From positions 1-64,000 of the forward strand of contig JADKEA010000025.1 of NCBI GenBank assembly GCA_016718275.1: DNA of 64,000 bases, in the 5' to 3' direction. Under the pieces are notes generated by a model. It did no database searches, was not told the origin of the DNA, and worked only from the letters and a program-made list of their open reading frames with translations. Source of the DNA: Candidatus Villigracilis affinis (GTDB taxonomy: Bacteria > Chloroflexota > Anaerolineae > Anaerolineales > Villigracilaceae). Positions 26,965-36,677 of the stretch are shown here, piece by piece; the stretch's first letter is position 1, and every line of letters begins with the position of its first letter. The position numbers and the translations under genes are program-made.

Positions 26965-26985
26965 CCTTATTTTACTTATTACTGC

Positions 26986-29825
26986 CTACTTCTTCTTTGC
27001 AACTTTCTTTACAGCTTTCTTCACAACCTTCTTGGCTGCAACTTTCTTGACAGCAGCTTTCTTAGCAACAGGCTTCTTGGCAACGACGGGGCGATGCTTG
27101 AGCGCTGCATGTGCTGCGGCCAAGCGAGCGATTGGCACGCGGAAAGGCGAGCAGGAGACGTAGTTGTTGCCGATCATGTGACACCATTCGATGGAGTCAG
27201 GATCGCCGCCGTGCTCACCGCAGATACCCACTTCAAGATCGGGGCGAGTCTTGCGGCCTTCGGAGATCGCCCATTGCATGAGAGTACCCACGCCGTGGCG
27301 GTCAATGGTTTGGAAGGGGTTCTTCAAAAGAATGCCCTGTTCCTGATAAGTGATGAGGAAGTTGCGCTCGGCATCATCACGTGAATAGCCGTAGGTCATT
27401 TGGGTCAGGTCGTTCGTGCCGAAGGAGAAGAACTCGGCATTGCGAGCCACGTCAGCAGCTGTGATTGCGGCGCGGGGGATTTCGATCATGGAACCAAACT
27501 TGTATTCAAACTTGATCTTCTTTTCGCCCATGACTGCGGCGGCGATGCGCTCAAGGCGCGGCTGGATCCAATCCAATTCCTTGACGGTGTGCGGTGAGCG
27601 GGATCATGACTTCCGGGCTTCACGACAATTCCGCGCAGGGTGCAGTCAGCGGCGGCTTCAAAGATGGCGCGGACTTGCATTTCCACGATCTCAGGCATGA
27701 CGATGCTCAAGCGAACACCGCGCAGACCCATCATCGGGTTGGATTCGTGCATACCCTTTACGGACTCGAGTAGATCTTCCTTTGCTTTCAAACCAGCGGT
27801 CTCACCCTTGACGCGCATGGTCACTACTTCTTCGAGAAGCTTTTCTTCGTCGGGCATGAATTCATGCAACGGCGGGTCGATCAAGCGGATAATAACGGGA
27901 TAGCCGTCCATCGCTTCAAATAGACCGTCAAAATCCTTGCGCTGGCTGGGCAGCAACCTGTTCAGAGCAGAGGTGCGTCCTTCGGAAGAATCAGCGAGGA
28001 TCATTTCCTGAACAATGGGCAGGCGCTCGGGCTCAAAGAACATGTGCTCGGTACGGCAAAGGCCGATACCTACCGCGCCGTATGAACGTGCGCGCTGGGC
28101 ATCCTTTGGATAATCTGCATTTGCCCACACCTGCAAACCGCGTGTCGGTCCGCTGTCTGTTGCAGAGCGGATGTTCTTGCGGGCACAAATTTCATCTGCC
28201 CACTTAAGCAAGGTCATCAATTCAACCTGTTCCTCGATGGAAGGAATGGTTACAGGGATCTTGCCGACATAGATCAAACCGGTTGTACCGTCGACGGAAA
28301 TCCACTCGCCTTCCTTCACAACGATATCACCAACATTCATGATCCGCTTTTCAAGATCGATCTTGATCGCAGAAGCACCGACAACGCATGGGATACCGAA
28401 TTGACGAGCTACGACTGCCGCATGAGATGTGGCGCCGCCTTCACTGGTCAATACGCCCTTGGAAGCGATCATGCCGTGGACATCATCAGGCTTGGTGAAC
28501 GGGCGCACCATGATGGTGTCCTGTTTGCCTTCTTTAGCCATCTTCTCAGCCATATCAGCATCGAAATAGATCTGACCAACAGCCGCACCGGGAGAAGCGT
28601 TCACGCCTTTAGCGATCAGCTTGCCAGATTTCTCTGCGTCTTTCTTGGCTTCATTATCGAATTGCGGGTGAAGCAATGTGTCCACATTTTCGGGGGTCAC
28701 ACGTTCCACAGCTTCGTCTTTTGTGATCAAGCCTTCAAGTGCCATATCCACTGCCATTTTGACGGTGGCTTGGGCAGTGCGCTTGCCATTGCGGGTCTGG
28801 AGCATCCACAACTTGCCACGCTCAATGGTGAATTCCACATCCTGCATATCCTTGTAATGTTTTTCAAGGCGGGCAGCGATCTTCATGAATTCATCGTAGG
28901 CCTTGGGCATACGATCCTTCAAGGTTTCGATCTGGTTTGTGTTACGAATACCAGCGACAACATCTTCGCCCTGAGCATTGAACAGGAATTCACCCATCAT
29001 CTTTTTATCGCCAGTGGAGGGGTTGCGACTGAAAGCCACACCTGTGGCAGAGTCATCACCCATGTTGCCGAACGCCATGGTCTGAATATTCACTGCTGTT
29101 CCCAAAGTATGGGAAATACCGGTCGCATTGCGATAATCAATAGCGCGCTTGCCATTCCAGGATTTGAACACTGCTTCGGTGGCCAATTCCAGTTGCTTGT
29201 ACGGGTCCTGTGGGAAATCAAAACCCTTCTCTTTTCGAATGACAGCCTTGAAAGCCTCGACCATTTGAGCCCAATCTTCGGCGGTCATTTCGGTGTCAAG
29301 CTTGTAACCTTTTTCATGCTTGTATTCATGAAGAGGCTGTTCGAACGATTCATCGGGAATTCCCAACACAACCGAACCAAACATCTCAACTAGGCGGCGA
29401 TAAGAGTCATACACAAAGCGGGCATTGCCGGTCAACTTGACCATACCAGCTGCGGTCACATCGGTTAAACCAAGGTTCAACACAGTATCCATCATGCCGG
29501 GCATGGAGAATTTTGCACCGGAGCGGCAGGAAACCAACAGGGGATTCTTGGGATCACCAAATTTTTTGCCTGTTTGCTTTTCAACTGCTTTTAATGCTTT
29601 TAGTTCCTGATCCCACAAACCTGCGGGAAATTTCCCCAATTTCTGATACGCGTTACATGCTTCGGTTGTTACGGTAAAAAACGGAGGTACAGGTACACCC
29701 GCACGCGTCATATCCAACAAGCCCGAACCTTTGCCGCCCACGAGCGCCTTTACCGCATCCCATGAACCGCCAGCAACTTTCTCAGCCTCTTTTACTTCGT
29801 TAAAGAGATAAACCCATTTAGTCAT
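26986..29825 (-). CDS. ppdK: Pyruvate, phosphate dikinase with lysine-rich tail, frame-disrupted
   Basis: A cytoplasmic enzyme of about 945 residues interconverting pyruvate and PEP. Visible are the ATP-grasp N-terminus, the phospho-histidine segment GGATSHAAVVARQ, and the PEP/pyruvate barrel with FGSMIEIPRAA, FSFGTNDLTQMTYG, the catalytic-Cys segment GICGEHGGDP and SCSPFRVPIARLAAA. Two extra bases (27586-27587 and 27613-27614) break the frame; removal gives KPEVMIPLTAHVKELDW. After the normal C-terminus a 40-residue Ala/Val/Lys tail follows (AKKPVAKKAAVKKVAAKK), like a histone-H1 or nucleoid-protein tail, which is unusual here. A GGAGG ribosome site precedes the ATG at 29825. Confidence 0.93.
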
Positions 29826-30059
29826 TGTAGCCTCCTACAAGAATTAGAATTTTGATTGTGAAATATTTTACCAAAAACAGTCTAGTTTACATATGACAAA
29901 AATCACCAGATAATCAGATTTCAATATTACAAACCTACATCAACCCTTAAAACCATCCAATTTAATAAATCAATTACGAGAAACAACCGCTAAATTCTGT
30001 AAACACCCTGCAAAGTGAATCTAGGGGTAAATCAGGGATAATATGGCAAGGAAAAAAGC

Positions 30060-30488
30060 ATGACTACTAAAATACTTGTAATCGATGACGATGTTGCAAT
30101 CACTGAATTGATGAACATGTTGCTGAAAACACACGGCTTCGAAGTGTTCACAACAAACAGTGGCGTGGAAGGCGTAAAGCTGGTTGAGGAGCATAGACCC
30201 AGTGTGGTTCTTCTCGACCTGATGATGCCAGACATGGATGGATGGCAGGTTTGTAAGGCAGTCCGCTCCTTCAATAACGTGCCCATTCTCATCCTCTCCG
30301 CGATCAATGACCCCAGTATGGTTGCCAGTGTTTTGGACGCAGGCGCTGATGATTTTCTTGTCAAACCTGTCCCAAGCAGTGTGCTCGTGGCTCATATCAG
30401 AAAGATGGTCAGGCGCAATACTACTGGCGCATTGAACATGGGACTGAATAAATCGAGTTCACGTACCACCCACCCGCTTCCATCCTGA
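30060..30488 (+). CDS. Single-domain response regulator
   Basis: A 142-residue CheY-like receiver with no output domain. The acidic pocket is IDDD (9-11), the phospho-acceptor Asp53 lies in VVLLDLMMPDMDG, and the conserved Lys is in FLVKPVP. A short Ser/Thr/Arg-rich tail follows. AAGGA precedes the ATG. No histidine kinase lies nearby, so the partner is encoded elsewhere. The gene is monocistronic, with its own terminator. Confidence 0.92.
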   Translation: MTTKILVIDDDVAITELMNMLLKTHGFEVFTTNSGVEGVKLVEEHRPSVVLLDLMMPDMDGWQVCKAVRSFNNVPILILSAINDPSMVASVLDAGADDFLVKPVPSSVLVAHIRKMVRRNTTGALNMGLNKSSSRTTHPLPS

Positions 30489-30503
30489 CCCCAATATATT
30501 TCT

Positions 30504-30535
30504 AAAAAGCCCATCCATAAAAGGATGGGCTTTTT
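30504..30535. terminator. Bidirectional terminator
   Basis: AAAAAGCCCATCC (30504-30516) and GGATGGGCTTTTT (30523-30535) form a 13-bp stem with a 6-base loop, giving T tracts on both strands between the convergent response-regulator and hydrolase genes. Confidence 0.93.
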
Positions 30536-30558
30536 AGTTCCATTAGATAGGAAAGAGT

Positions 30559-31341
30559 TTAGGAAGCTAAAAACATTAAACCGTCTGCGGTCGCCTGCGC
30601 AAATTCCATCATTGGCATATGACCAGCGCCTGATAGTTCAAAAAGCTTCGCAGATGGCAAAACAGATATTATCTCCTTTGAGCGGTCAAGGGGAATCAAA
30701 ATATCCGCATCGCCGTGTATGAGTGTGACGGGAAAATCTAAATGGTCTTTCTGCAAAGCCGAAAGATAAGGCAACATTTCCTCCCTTTCAGCCATTGCTT
30801 TCAATGCGCCGATCACAGCGGGCTTGCTCTGCCTTCCAATGACCGCGCGGACAAACTCCTGCACCCGCATATCAGCAGATAATTTTGGTGTCATTGCTTC
30901 GACGACAACACCCACTCCATTTTCAGCGACATCGGAAGCGGTCTTGTAGCGTCCATCTTTACGCTCAGGCGTGTCTGCAGCGGCTTGCGAGGAAATCAAC
31001 CCCAAACCGATTACGCGTTGCGGGTATTTTTTCAAAAACGCCAGCGCAACATACCCGCCCATGGAATGACCTGCGATTGCTGCTTTTTCGATTCCCAGGT
31101 CATCCAACAATCTGGCAATATCATCCGCCATATCCGCCATCGAATATGGAGATTCGATGGTTGTAGATTGTCCAAATCCACGCAAGTCTGGCAGAATAAC
31201 GTCGAATTTATTTTCCAATATGGGGGCGACTTCGTCCCAGGAGGTATGGTCCAGGGGAAAGCCGTGGATCAGTACCAGAGGGATCCCCTGTCCACGGCGT
31301 GTATAGGCCAGATTGATTCCATTTACAGAGATCGTTTTCAT
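30559..31341 (-). CDS. Alpha/beta hydrolase
   Basis: A 260-residue alpha/beta-hydrolase-fold enzyme. The oxyanion HGFPLDHTSW, nucleophile elbow GHSMGGYVAL (Ser), acid in LIHGDADILIPL and His in GAGHMPMMEF complete the triad. The start MKTISVNGINLAY at 31341 fits the family better than the upstream ATG at 31383. The ribosome site is weak. It resembles 3-oxoadipate enol-lactonase/esterase homologues, but the substrate is unknown. Confidence 0.87.
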   Translation of the reverse strand: MKTISVNGINLAYTRRGQGIPLVLIHGFPLDHTSWDEVAPILENKFDVILPDLRGFGQSTTIESPYSMADMADDIARLLDDLGIEKAAIAGHSMGGYVALAFLKKYPQRVIGLGLISSQAAADTPERKDGRYKTASDVAENGVGVVVEAMTPKLSADMRVQEFVRAVIGRQSKPAVIGALKAMAEREEMLPYLSALQKDHLDFPVTLIHGDADILIPLDRSKEIISVLPSAKLFELSGAGHMPMMEFAQATADGLMFLAS

Positions 31342-31363
31342 TTTATACTCACTTTCTTTATGC

Positions 31364-31901
31364 TCACTTCCATTGTACAGCAACTTTTAATTTACTGCCC
31401 AATTTTGATTTGTAAAATATATAACCATTATCACGTCCAAATTCATAGACACGGCGTGTGATCTCCACGTCTGCCTTGCAATATTCAGCGATCTTTTCCA
31501 ATTGACCTTCACGGAACCATTCCACTGCCTGAACGCCATCGGCTGTTTTAGCCGCACCGAGAGTGGCACTGGCAATGGAATCGAGTCCGATTCGAAAACC
31601 AAGATTCTTTTGCAGGTCGAGGAGCATGTCAACGGTCGGGATGGAAGCGAAACGGACTTCGGGGGCGTAAGGTTGAAGCACCAGGTAGTCGGATCCCCTT
31701 TAAATTAAATCCGATCACTTTCGTCGCGGATCTTAATTCGTTGATCAATGCAGGAACATCCTTTTCCCAATACACAGAAAAATCATTGGTCTGCGTCGAC
31801 CAGGTAATGCCGCAGGCAACGCGGAGTTTGCTAATGTTTTCGCGCCCGCCAACATCTTGAAAAAGATTTTGAGATTCCAGATCAAAAAATACAAGGTTCA
31901 T
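31364..31901 (-). CDS. RNase H-like 3'-5' exonuclease-type protein, frame-disrupted
   Basis: A protein of about 178 residues with the DnaQ-like order of acidic residues: FFDLESQ (a DxE motif) at the start, a middle Asp in VDMLLDL, and YCKADVEITRRVYEFG (D...D) at the end. This matches the predicted RNase H-like exonuclease family (YprB type). An extra base in C4 at 31695-31698 breaks the frame; repair gives NLKGSDYLVLQPYAPEV. It overlaps the cca stop by four bases (ATGA), so it is the last gene of the tdk-hpt-cca operon. Substrate unknown. Confidence 0.78.
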
Positions 31902-33596
31902 GCTGCACTTGATGTTCCTTTCTCCAATTCCTCGCGTGCAAAGGCCAGGGCCTGCCCGCGATTTTCGATTTTTCCCGCAGCTTGATTCTCGCGGATCAAT
32001 TCCAAAAGGTGACCGACGACCGGCCCGGACTTGATATTCAACTCCTTGATCAATTCATGGCCATCAAGCAGGCGAGGCGGCGCGACAATTTCTTCCGGAC
32101 GCTCCCAATAATTTTCAAGCAGGATGCGGGCAATATCGAGATAAACCGTCCACGTTTCCAGGGTGAGGTCCTGAGCGCGTGTACCGCGCAAATCTGCAAG
32201 ACCAAGCAAAATGAGGTCAATGCCCGCTTCGCCTGCATCACGGAAGAAACGATAAATGGCCTTGCGGGACGGGGCCTGGTTTTTATGCTCCATGCGGCTT
32301 GCAAAGGAATGCATTCGCATGTGATTTTTTATGATGATATGCAGGCGCTCGGCTTCATCATTGCTCAGGTTGAAAGCGTGTGCCCGCTCTGCGGCAACAT
32401 CCGCCCCCTTAACATCATGGTCAAAAAAACGGATGCGTCCAGTCTCTTCAACGGTTCTGGTTCCAGGCTTGCATACGTCGTGATAAAGCGCGGCAAAGAA
32501 CAAAAGCGAGCGCATGGAGCGGTCCACGTTGAGCGGCTTGGCAAAGTGGTTTGCGATCTGTTCGCGAAAACGTCCCAGCCGCAACGTAAGCAGACCTGTG
32601 AACATGTCGTTGGTCTTTTCGGCGTTGTAACCGATGCGCAAAGCGGAAACGATCTGGTCAAGATAATCAAGCACGGAAAGTGTGTGCGTCCACACTTCAT
32701 AGACGTGCGGTTCGGATTGCTCGACGCCTTTCATCGGAACCAATTCCGGGCATGAGATGCGGAAGCACACCCAGCATTTCGAGCGCGCGCATGGACGCAT
32801 CGGGTTTCGGACCTTGGAGGATTTTGAAAACTTCGTCGCGCAGACGTTCCACAGAGATGCGCCCCAATTGATCTACAGACTGCTTCATCAATTCGCGTGT
32901 CCCTTTTTCGATGCGAAATCCGAAAAAGGCCGCCTGACGAACCGCACGCAAAATGCGAACAGGGTCATCAGACAGTGAAGTTGAAGAACATGCACGGATG
33001 AGTTTTGCGCGCAAATCCGTCCCGCCATCCAGCGGGTCAATAATAGTGCCATCGTGCGGGTTGTAGGCAATGGCGTTTATGGTGAAATCGCGGGCACGCA
33101 AATCCTCTTCAAGGCTTTGACCAAAAACGGTGCTGGGATTGGGACTGCGATAAACGGAGAAATCGAGGAAGGTACGTGTGCCGTCTTCATTTGTGACGAT
33201 CACACGCCCCGTGTCACGCTCCTCGTCGAGGGAAACAAAGTCGGCGCCGAGAGTGTTTGCCACTCTCCGGGCAAGGGAAATGCCATTTGACGGCAGAACA
33301 AAATCGAGGTCGGGTGAGATGCGTGAAAGTAACAAGTCACGCACTGCACCACCGACGAGGTGGATTTCCTGGTCGGCAGGCAGAATAGTCAGTAATTTTT
33401 CCAATAAAGGCGGAAGGGCAAGGGAGGTATTCATAAAAACGATCTCGGGTTTTTCCTTATGACGGCTGTGTTGGGAAGCGCGCAACGCCTGCTCAGGCGT
33501 GCCGCCCTGTGCCACTACCCTTCCACGAACACGAGCGACCCAGCGGCCTGCATAAGGCGAGGAAGGTTGTGCGGGGTTCGGAGATTCGTCGTTCAT
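31898..33596 (-). CDS. cca: CCA tRNA nucleotidyltransferase/poly(A) polymerase family with HD domain, frame-disrupted
   Basis: A protein of about 565 residues. An N-terminal segment (PYAGRWVARVRGRVVAQGG) looks like a small DUF5678-type domain. It is followed by the nucleotidyltransferase head with LVGGAVRDLLL and the metal-binding DLDFVL, then the helical tRNA-binding body. A C-terminal HD hydrolase domain (ALYHDVCKPGTR) completes the chain. The protein should add or repair the 3' CCA of tRNA. An extra base at 32747-32748 breaks the frame; repair restores LPHLMPELVPMKGVEQS. The gene is essential in most bacteria, so an artefact is favoured. It lies 20 bases after hpt. Confidence 0.88.
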
Positions 33597-33616
33597 TTCA
33601 ACCGCTGGTACAGAGG

Positions 33617-34174
33617 TTATGAAGGTGGCTGGTACTTTTCCAAATCCACAACGCCGACAAAGGGCAGGTTGCGGTAATACTCATCAAGATCAAGGCCATA
33701 GCCAAAGACAAATTTATTGGGAATGGAAAAGCCAAGATAGTGAATGGGGACATGCGCCTCGCGGCGCTCGGGCTTATCCAACAAGGCGCAGACTTTCAGC
33801 GATTTCGGCTGGCGGGTTTCAAGCATTTGCAAAACGGATGAGATGGTGTGGCCGCTATCCACAATATCTTCGACAAGCAGCACGTTCTTGGAACGGATGT
33901 CAGTTTGCAGGTCGAGGGTGACGCGAGCTGACCCACTCGATTCGCGCTTGCCTACGCCATAGGATGAGACAGCCATAAAGTCCACCATGTGCGGGGTGGT
34001 GATACAGCGGCTGAGGTCCACAGTGAAGGGCACGCCCCCGCGCAGGATGCAAATCAGCAGGAGATCATCCTTGAGATAGTCGGCGCTAATCTGTGCGCCC
34101 AATTCCTTTACGCGCGCCTGCAGTGTTTCTGCATCTATCAGAATTTCAGAGAGAACGTCTTTATAGTTTTGCAT
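33617..34174 (-). CDS. hpt: Hypoxanthine phosphoribosyltransferase
   Basis: A 185-residue purine-salvage enzyme that converts hypoxanthine/guanine and PRPP to IMP/GMP. The PRPP loop is VEDIVDSGHT; the ILRGGVPF and VDFMAVSSYG blocks and the C-terminal KFVFGYGLDLDEYYRNLP are typical. The ATG at 34174 (AGGA nine bases upstream) fits the family length better than 34216. It is in an operon with tdk upstream and cca downstream. Confidence 0.94.
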   Translation of the reverse strand: MQNYKDVLSEILIDAETLQARVKELGAQISADYLKDDLLLICILRGGVPFTVDLSRCITTPHMVDFMAVSSYGVGKRESSGSARVTLDLQTDIRSKNVLLVEDIVDSGHTISSVLQMLETRQPKSLKVCALLDKPERREAHVPIHYLGFSIPNKFVFGYGLDLDEYYRNLPFVGVVDLEKYQPPS

Positions 34175-34216
34175 GAGTGTAGTCCTGTAGTTTTGCAGTT
34201 TGAAAGCTCGGTACAA

Positions 34217-34786
34217 CTAACGCGGAACTTCGTGATGCAGCCGGCAGCGTGCCTCATATAATTCGGATGCGCCAACGATCACGACAGGGTCATCGTGGCG
34301 GGCGGGTTTGCCGTTGACCAGTCGCTGCGTGCGTGAGGCATCATCACCGCACACCATGCAGATCGCATGCAGCTTGGCCACATCTTCCGCTTCAGACATC
34401 AAGACAGGCATGGAACCGAAAGGCTCGCCGCGAAAATCTGTATCCAGGCCCGCGATCAAAACGCGAACACCGCGCGCTGCCAGTTCCCGGGCGATGATCA
34501 CCACTTCAGGGTCAAAGAATTGCGCCTCGTCAATTCCAACGACGGTTGTATCCTTATCCAACCTGGAGCGAATCTCCGCCGCTCTTTCAACGGGGATCGC
34601 GTCAAAAGTTGAACCTGCGTGGGAGGCCACCTTCTCAACTGCATAACGAATATCAATGGCGGGCTTGAATACCTGTACTTTTTGTTTTGCAATGGTTGCG
34701 CGAATCAGGCGTCGAATCAACTCATCTGTTTTTCCGCTGAACATGGACCCGCAAATGACTTCGATGGAACCGTGCGTATGCTTCAT
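34217..34786 (-). CDS. tdk: Thymidine kinase
   Basis: A 189-residue type II thymidine kinase for nucleoside salvage. Walker A is CGSMFSGKTDEL, the Walker B/lid segment is VVGIDEAQFF, and the lasso loop has AICMVCGDDASRTQR, with a Cys pair and a later Cys in YEARCRLHH for zinc. GGGAGA precedes the ATG. It is the first gene of the tdk-hpt-cca-RNase H-like operon, 42 bases before hpt. Confidence 0.94.
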   Translation of the reverse strand: MKHTHGSIEVICGSMFSGKTDELIRRLIRATIAKQKVQVFKPAIDIRYAVEKVASHAGSTFDAIPVERAAEIRSRLDKDTTVVGIDEAQFFDPEVVIIARELAARGVRVLIAGLDTDFRGEPFGSMPVLMSEAEDVAKLHAICMVCGDDASRTQRLVNGKPARHDDPVVIVGASELYEARCRLHHEVPR

Positions 34787-34874
34787 TCAGATTCTCCCAA
34801 ATTAATGATGGCATGATTTGAAGTGAAAATTTCCGCTATTTCAAAAACGGGAAACTTCAGACTCCATATTACAT

Positions 34875-34904
34875 AAAAACAGGCAGATGCTTAGCATCTG
34901 CCTG
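34875..34904 (-). terminator. Terminator of the L21-L27-L31 operon
   Basis: CAGGCAGATGC (34880-34890) and GCATCTGCCTG (34894-34904) form an 11-bp stem with a 3-base loop, followed on the minus strand by TTTTT. Confidence 0.88.
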
Positions 34905-34960
34905 TCTAGTTTACCTGAGAAACCTTTACCTGACAAAGTGCCCAGGCCGAAAGGTAAATC

Positions 34961-35504
34961 CTATTCGGCTGCGCCCGCTTCTTCAGTGGGAGCTTCGGTG
35001 GTTTCAACTGCTGCTGCCTTGGGGGCCTTTGGAGGCTTGGGGGCATCGGGAACCTCGGGAACTTCAAAGCCCAAAGCGCGCAATTTCTTCTTGGCGGCGG
35101 TGAGGGAAGACTGGCCGAAACCAGCGATCTCCAACACGGCGGCGTTGCCTTCGCCAAGCTTCGCCAGCATCTGGCCAATGCTCAGAATGCCGACTTTCTT
35201 GAGAGCATCTGTGGCAGGGGGAAAGTTCCAAATCATCGATCGAGCGATCGGGAGAATTGGAAGCTTCTTCCTTGGATTTCTGCTGCTCGACATAGGTCTG
35301 GCGCGCGGAAAGCTTCTTGTAGAAGCGGTCCACCTGACCTTCAATATCCATAAGACGGGCAGATTCACCGGTAAAAAATGGATGACAGTTGGAACATACA
35401 TCGATACGCAACTCTTTCCGGGTGGAAAGGGTGACCCATGTTTTTCCGCAGGAAGCGCAGGTTACCTTCGCTTCAAAGGCTGTGGGATGGATTTCTGCTT
35501 TCAT
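34961..35504 (-). CDS. rpmE: Ribosomal protein L31 with alpha-CTD-like C-terminal domain, frame-disrupted
   Basis: A protein of about 180 residues. L31 occupies about residues 1-70, with the zinc-type cysteines (CASCGKTWVT and DVCSNCHPFFTG). The C-terminal half reads ATDALKKVGILSIGQMLAKL and LEIAGFGQSSLTAAKKKLRALGF. This is the helix-hairpin-helix pattern of the RNA polymerase alpha C-terminal domain, ending in a Pro/Ala/Glu-rich tail. A one-base surplus in the TTTCCCCC stretch near 35220 separates the halves; repair joins them in frame. Normal L31 is about 70 residues. It starts one base after the rpmA stop (TAGCATG), so translation is coupled. Confidence 0.85.
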
Positions 35505-35505
35505 G

Positions 35506-35765
35506 CTACTCTGCCTCAACCGGGATAATGTTTACGCGTTTGCGTCCGTGAAAAACATCGAACATAACAACCCCGTCTGCAACTGCAAACAAGGTATCGT
35601 CCTTGCCAACCAAAACATTCAAGCCCGGCTGATCTTGGTGCCGCGCTGGCGGACGAGGATATTTCCAGAAAGAACAAATTGACCGGCGTAACGCTTTACA
35701 CCCAAGCGTTGGGCGTTGCTGTCACGACCGTTGCGGGTTGATCCGCCACCTGTTTTATGAGCCAT
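35506..35765 (-). CDS. rpmA: Ribosomal protein L27, frame-disrupted
   Basis: An 86-residue large-subunit protein. The family start MAHKTGGGSTRNGRDSNAQR is exact and contacts the peptidyl-transferase centre. A missing base near 35631 truncates the raw frame after GTKI; adding one C gives GTKIQPGLNVLVGKDD and FAVADGVVMFDVFHGRKRV to the stop. L27 is universally needed for normal growth, so this is almost surely a sequence error. It lies 22 bases after rplU. Confidence 0.92.
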
Positions 35766-35787
35766 TTCTACCTCGCTTCACTAATTA

Positions 35788-36447
35788 CTACTTTTCTTTT
35801 TTCTTGTCAGCGGACTTGGTTTTGCGGCCACCCTTCAGTTCGCCCTGAAGTTTTTCGAAGCCGTCCCAATCGCCTTTGGCAGCGAGTTTCGCCTGAGAGA
35901 TCCAGCCTTTCGGATCCATCATCTGCAAACCAGCAGCATCCAAAGCCTTCTGAACGGTAGCAGCCTTGGCACCAGCCAAATCTGCGAATGTGGAAATACC
36001 AGCTTCATTCAGAACTTTGACGACCTTCGGTCCGATGCCCTCGATCTTGGCGAGGTCATCCGCTTCCTTGCCACTCTCAGCCTGCTTCTCGACTTCGACA
36101 GCCTTCGCAACGACAGGCTTTCGCTCTTCACCGGCTTTGCCAATGAAATCGATCATCAAACGGGTATAGAAATGGCGATGACCACCCTTTACACGGATGC
36201 GTTTCTTGGGGCGATATTTGAAGGAAATAACCTTGGGGCCTTTTACATGATCGACCACAGTGGCTGAAACTTTGATCTCACCAACTGTGGGAGTGCCGAC
36301 CATTGTGACATCATCGTCTGCCATCAGCAGAACGCGGTCAAAGTCAAACTTGTGGCCTACTTCATAGGCGAGGCGGTCCACATCAATTGTGGAGCCTTCA
36401 ACGGCGCGGTATTGCTTGCCGCCGCTTTCAACGATTGCAATTCTCAT
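35788..36447 (-). CDS. rplU: Ribosomal protein L21 with helix-hairpin-helix C-terminal extension
   Basis: A 219-residue protein. L21 spans about residues 1-102 (MRIAIVESGGKQYRAVEGS, KKRIRVKGGHRHFYTRLMI). A linker leads to a helix-hairpin-helix domain, DLAKIEGIGPKVVKVLNEAG and ISTFADLAGAKAATVQKAL, and then a Lys-rich end. Ordinary L21 is about 103 residues, so this doubles the length. GGAG stands ten bases before the ATG at 36447. It is first of the L21-L27-L31 operon. The extension may bind rRNA or tether another factor; that is inference. Confidence 0.93.
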   Translation of the reverse strand: MRIAIVESGGKQYRAVEGSTIDVDRLAYEVGHKFDFDRVLLMADDDVTMVGTPTVGEIKVSATVVDHVKGPKVISFKYRPKKRIRVKGGHRHFYTRLMIDFIGKAGEERKPVVAKAVEVEKQAESGKEADDLAKIEGIGPKVVKVLNEAGISTFADLAGAKAATVQKALDAAGLQMMDPKGWISQAKLAAKGDWDGFEKLQGELKGGRKTKSADKKKEK

Positions 36448-36562
36448 TATTATGATCTCCAGTCATCACTTCGCCGCGCATCCCGCGGACCACTTTACCC
36501 GTTAAAACACAGGGGAGGTCTACGCCGAACCGTGGGGAAGCTGGGTTTATTTAGCGCGCGGT

Positions 36563-36592
36563 ATTATACATGGAGGAAGGCGCACCTGTCAA
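36563..36592 (-). promoter_or_regulatory. Near-perfect sigma-70 promoter of the rplU operon
   Basis: On the minus strand TTGACA (36587-36592), an 18-bp spacer and TATAAT (36563-36568) match both consensus boxes exactly. Transcription would start near 36555, giving a leader of about 110 bases before rplU. The leader contains CCGCG...CGCGG inverted sequence and could form a structure. Confidence 0.88.
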
Positions 36593-36677
36593 CGATCCTG
36601 GGGTGCAAAATTCCACCACTCCCCGCCTTTTAGGCGGAGAATGATGAAAGATCACCTGCAAAACAGCGATGAAACGC

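Noticed and set aside
28401..29393. 330-codon plus-strand frame inside ppdK
   Set aside because: Antisense shadow of a clearly recognised enzyme; His/Phe-rich composition and no start signals.
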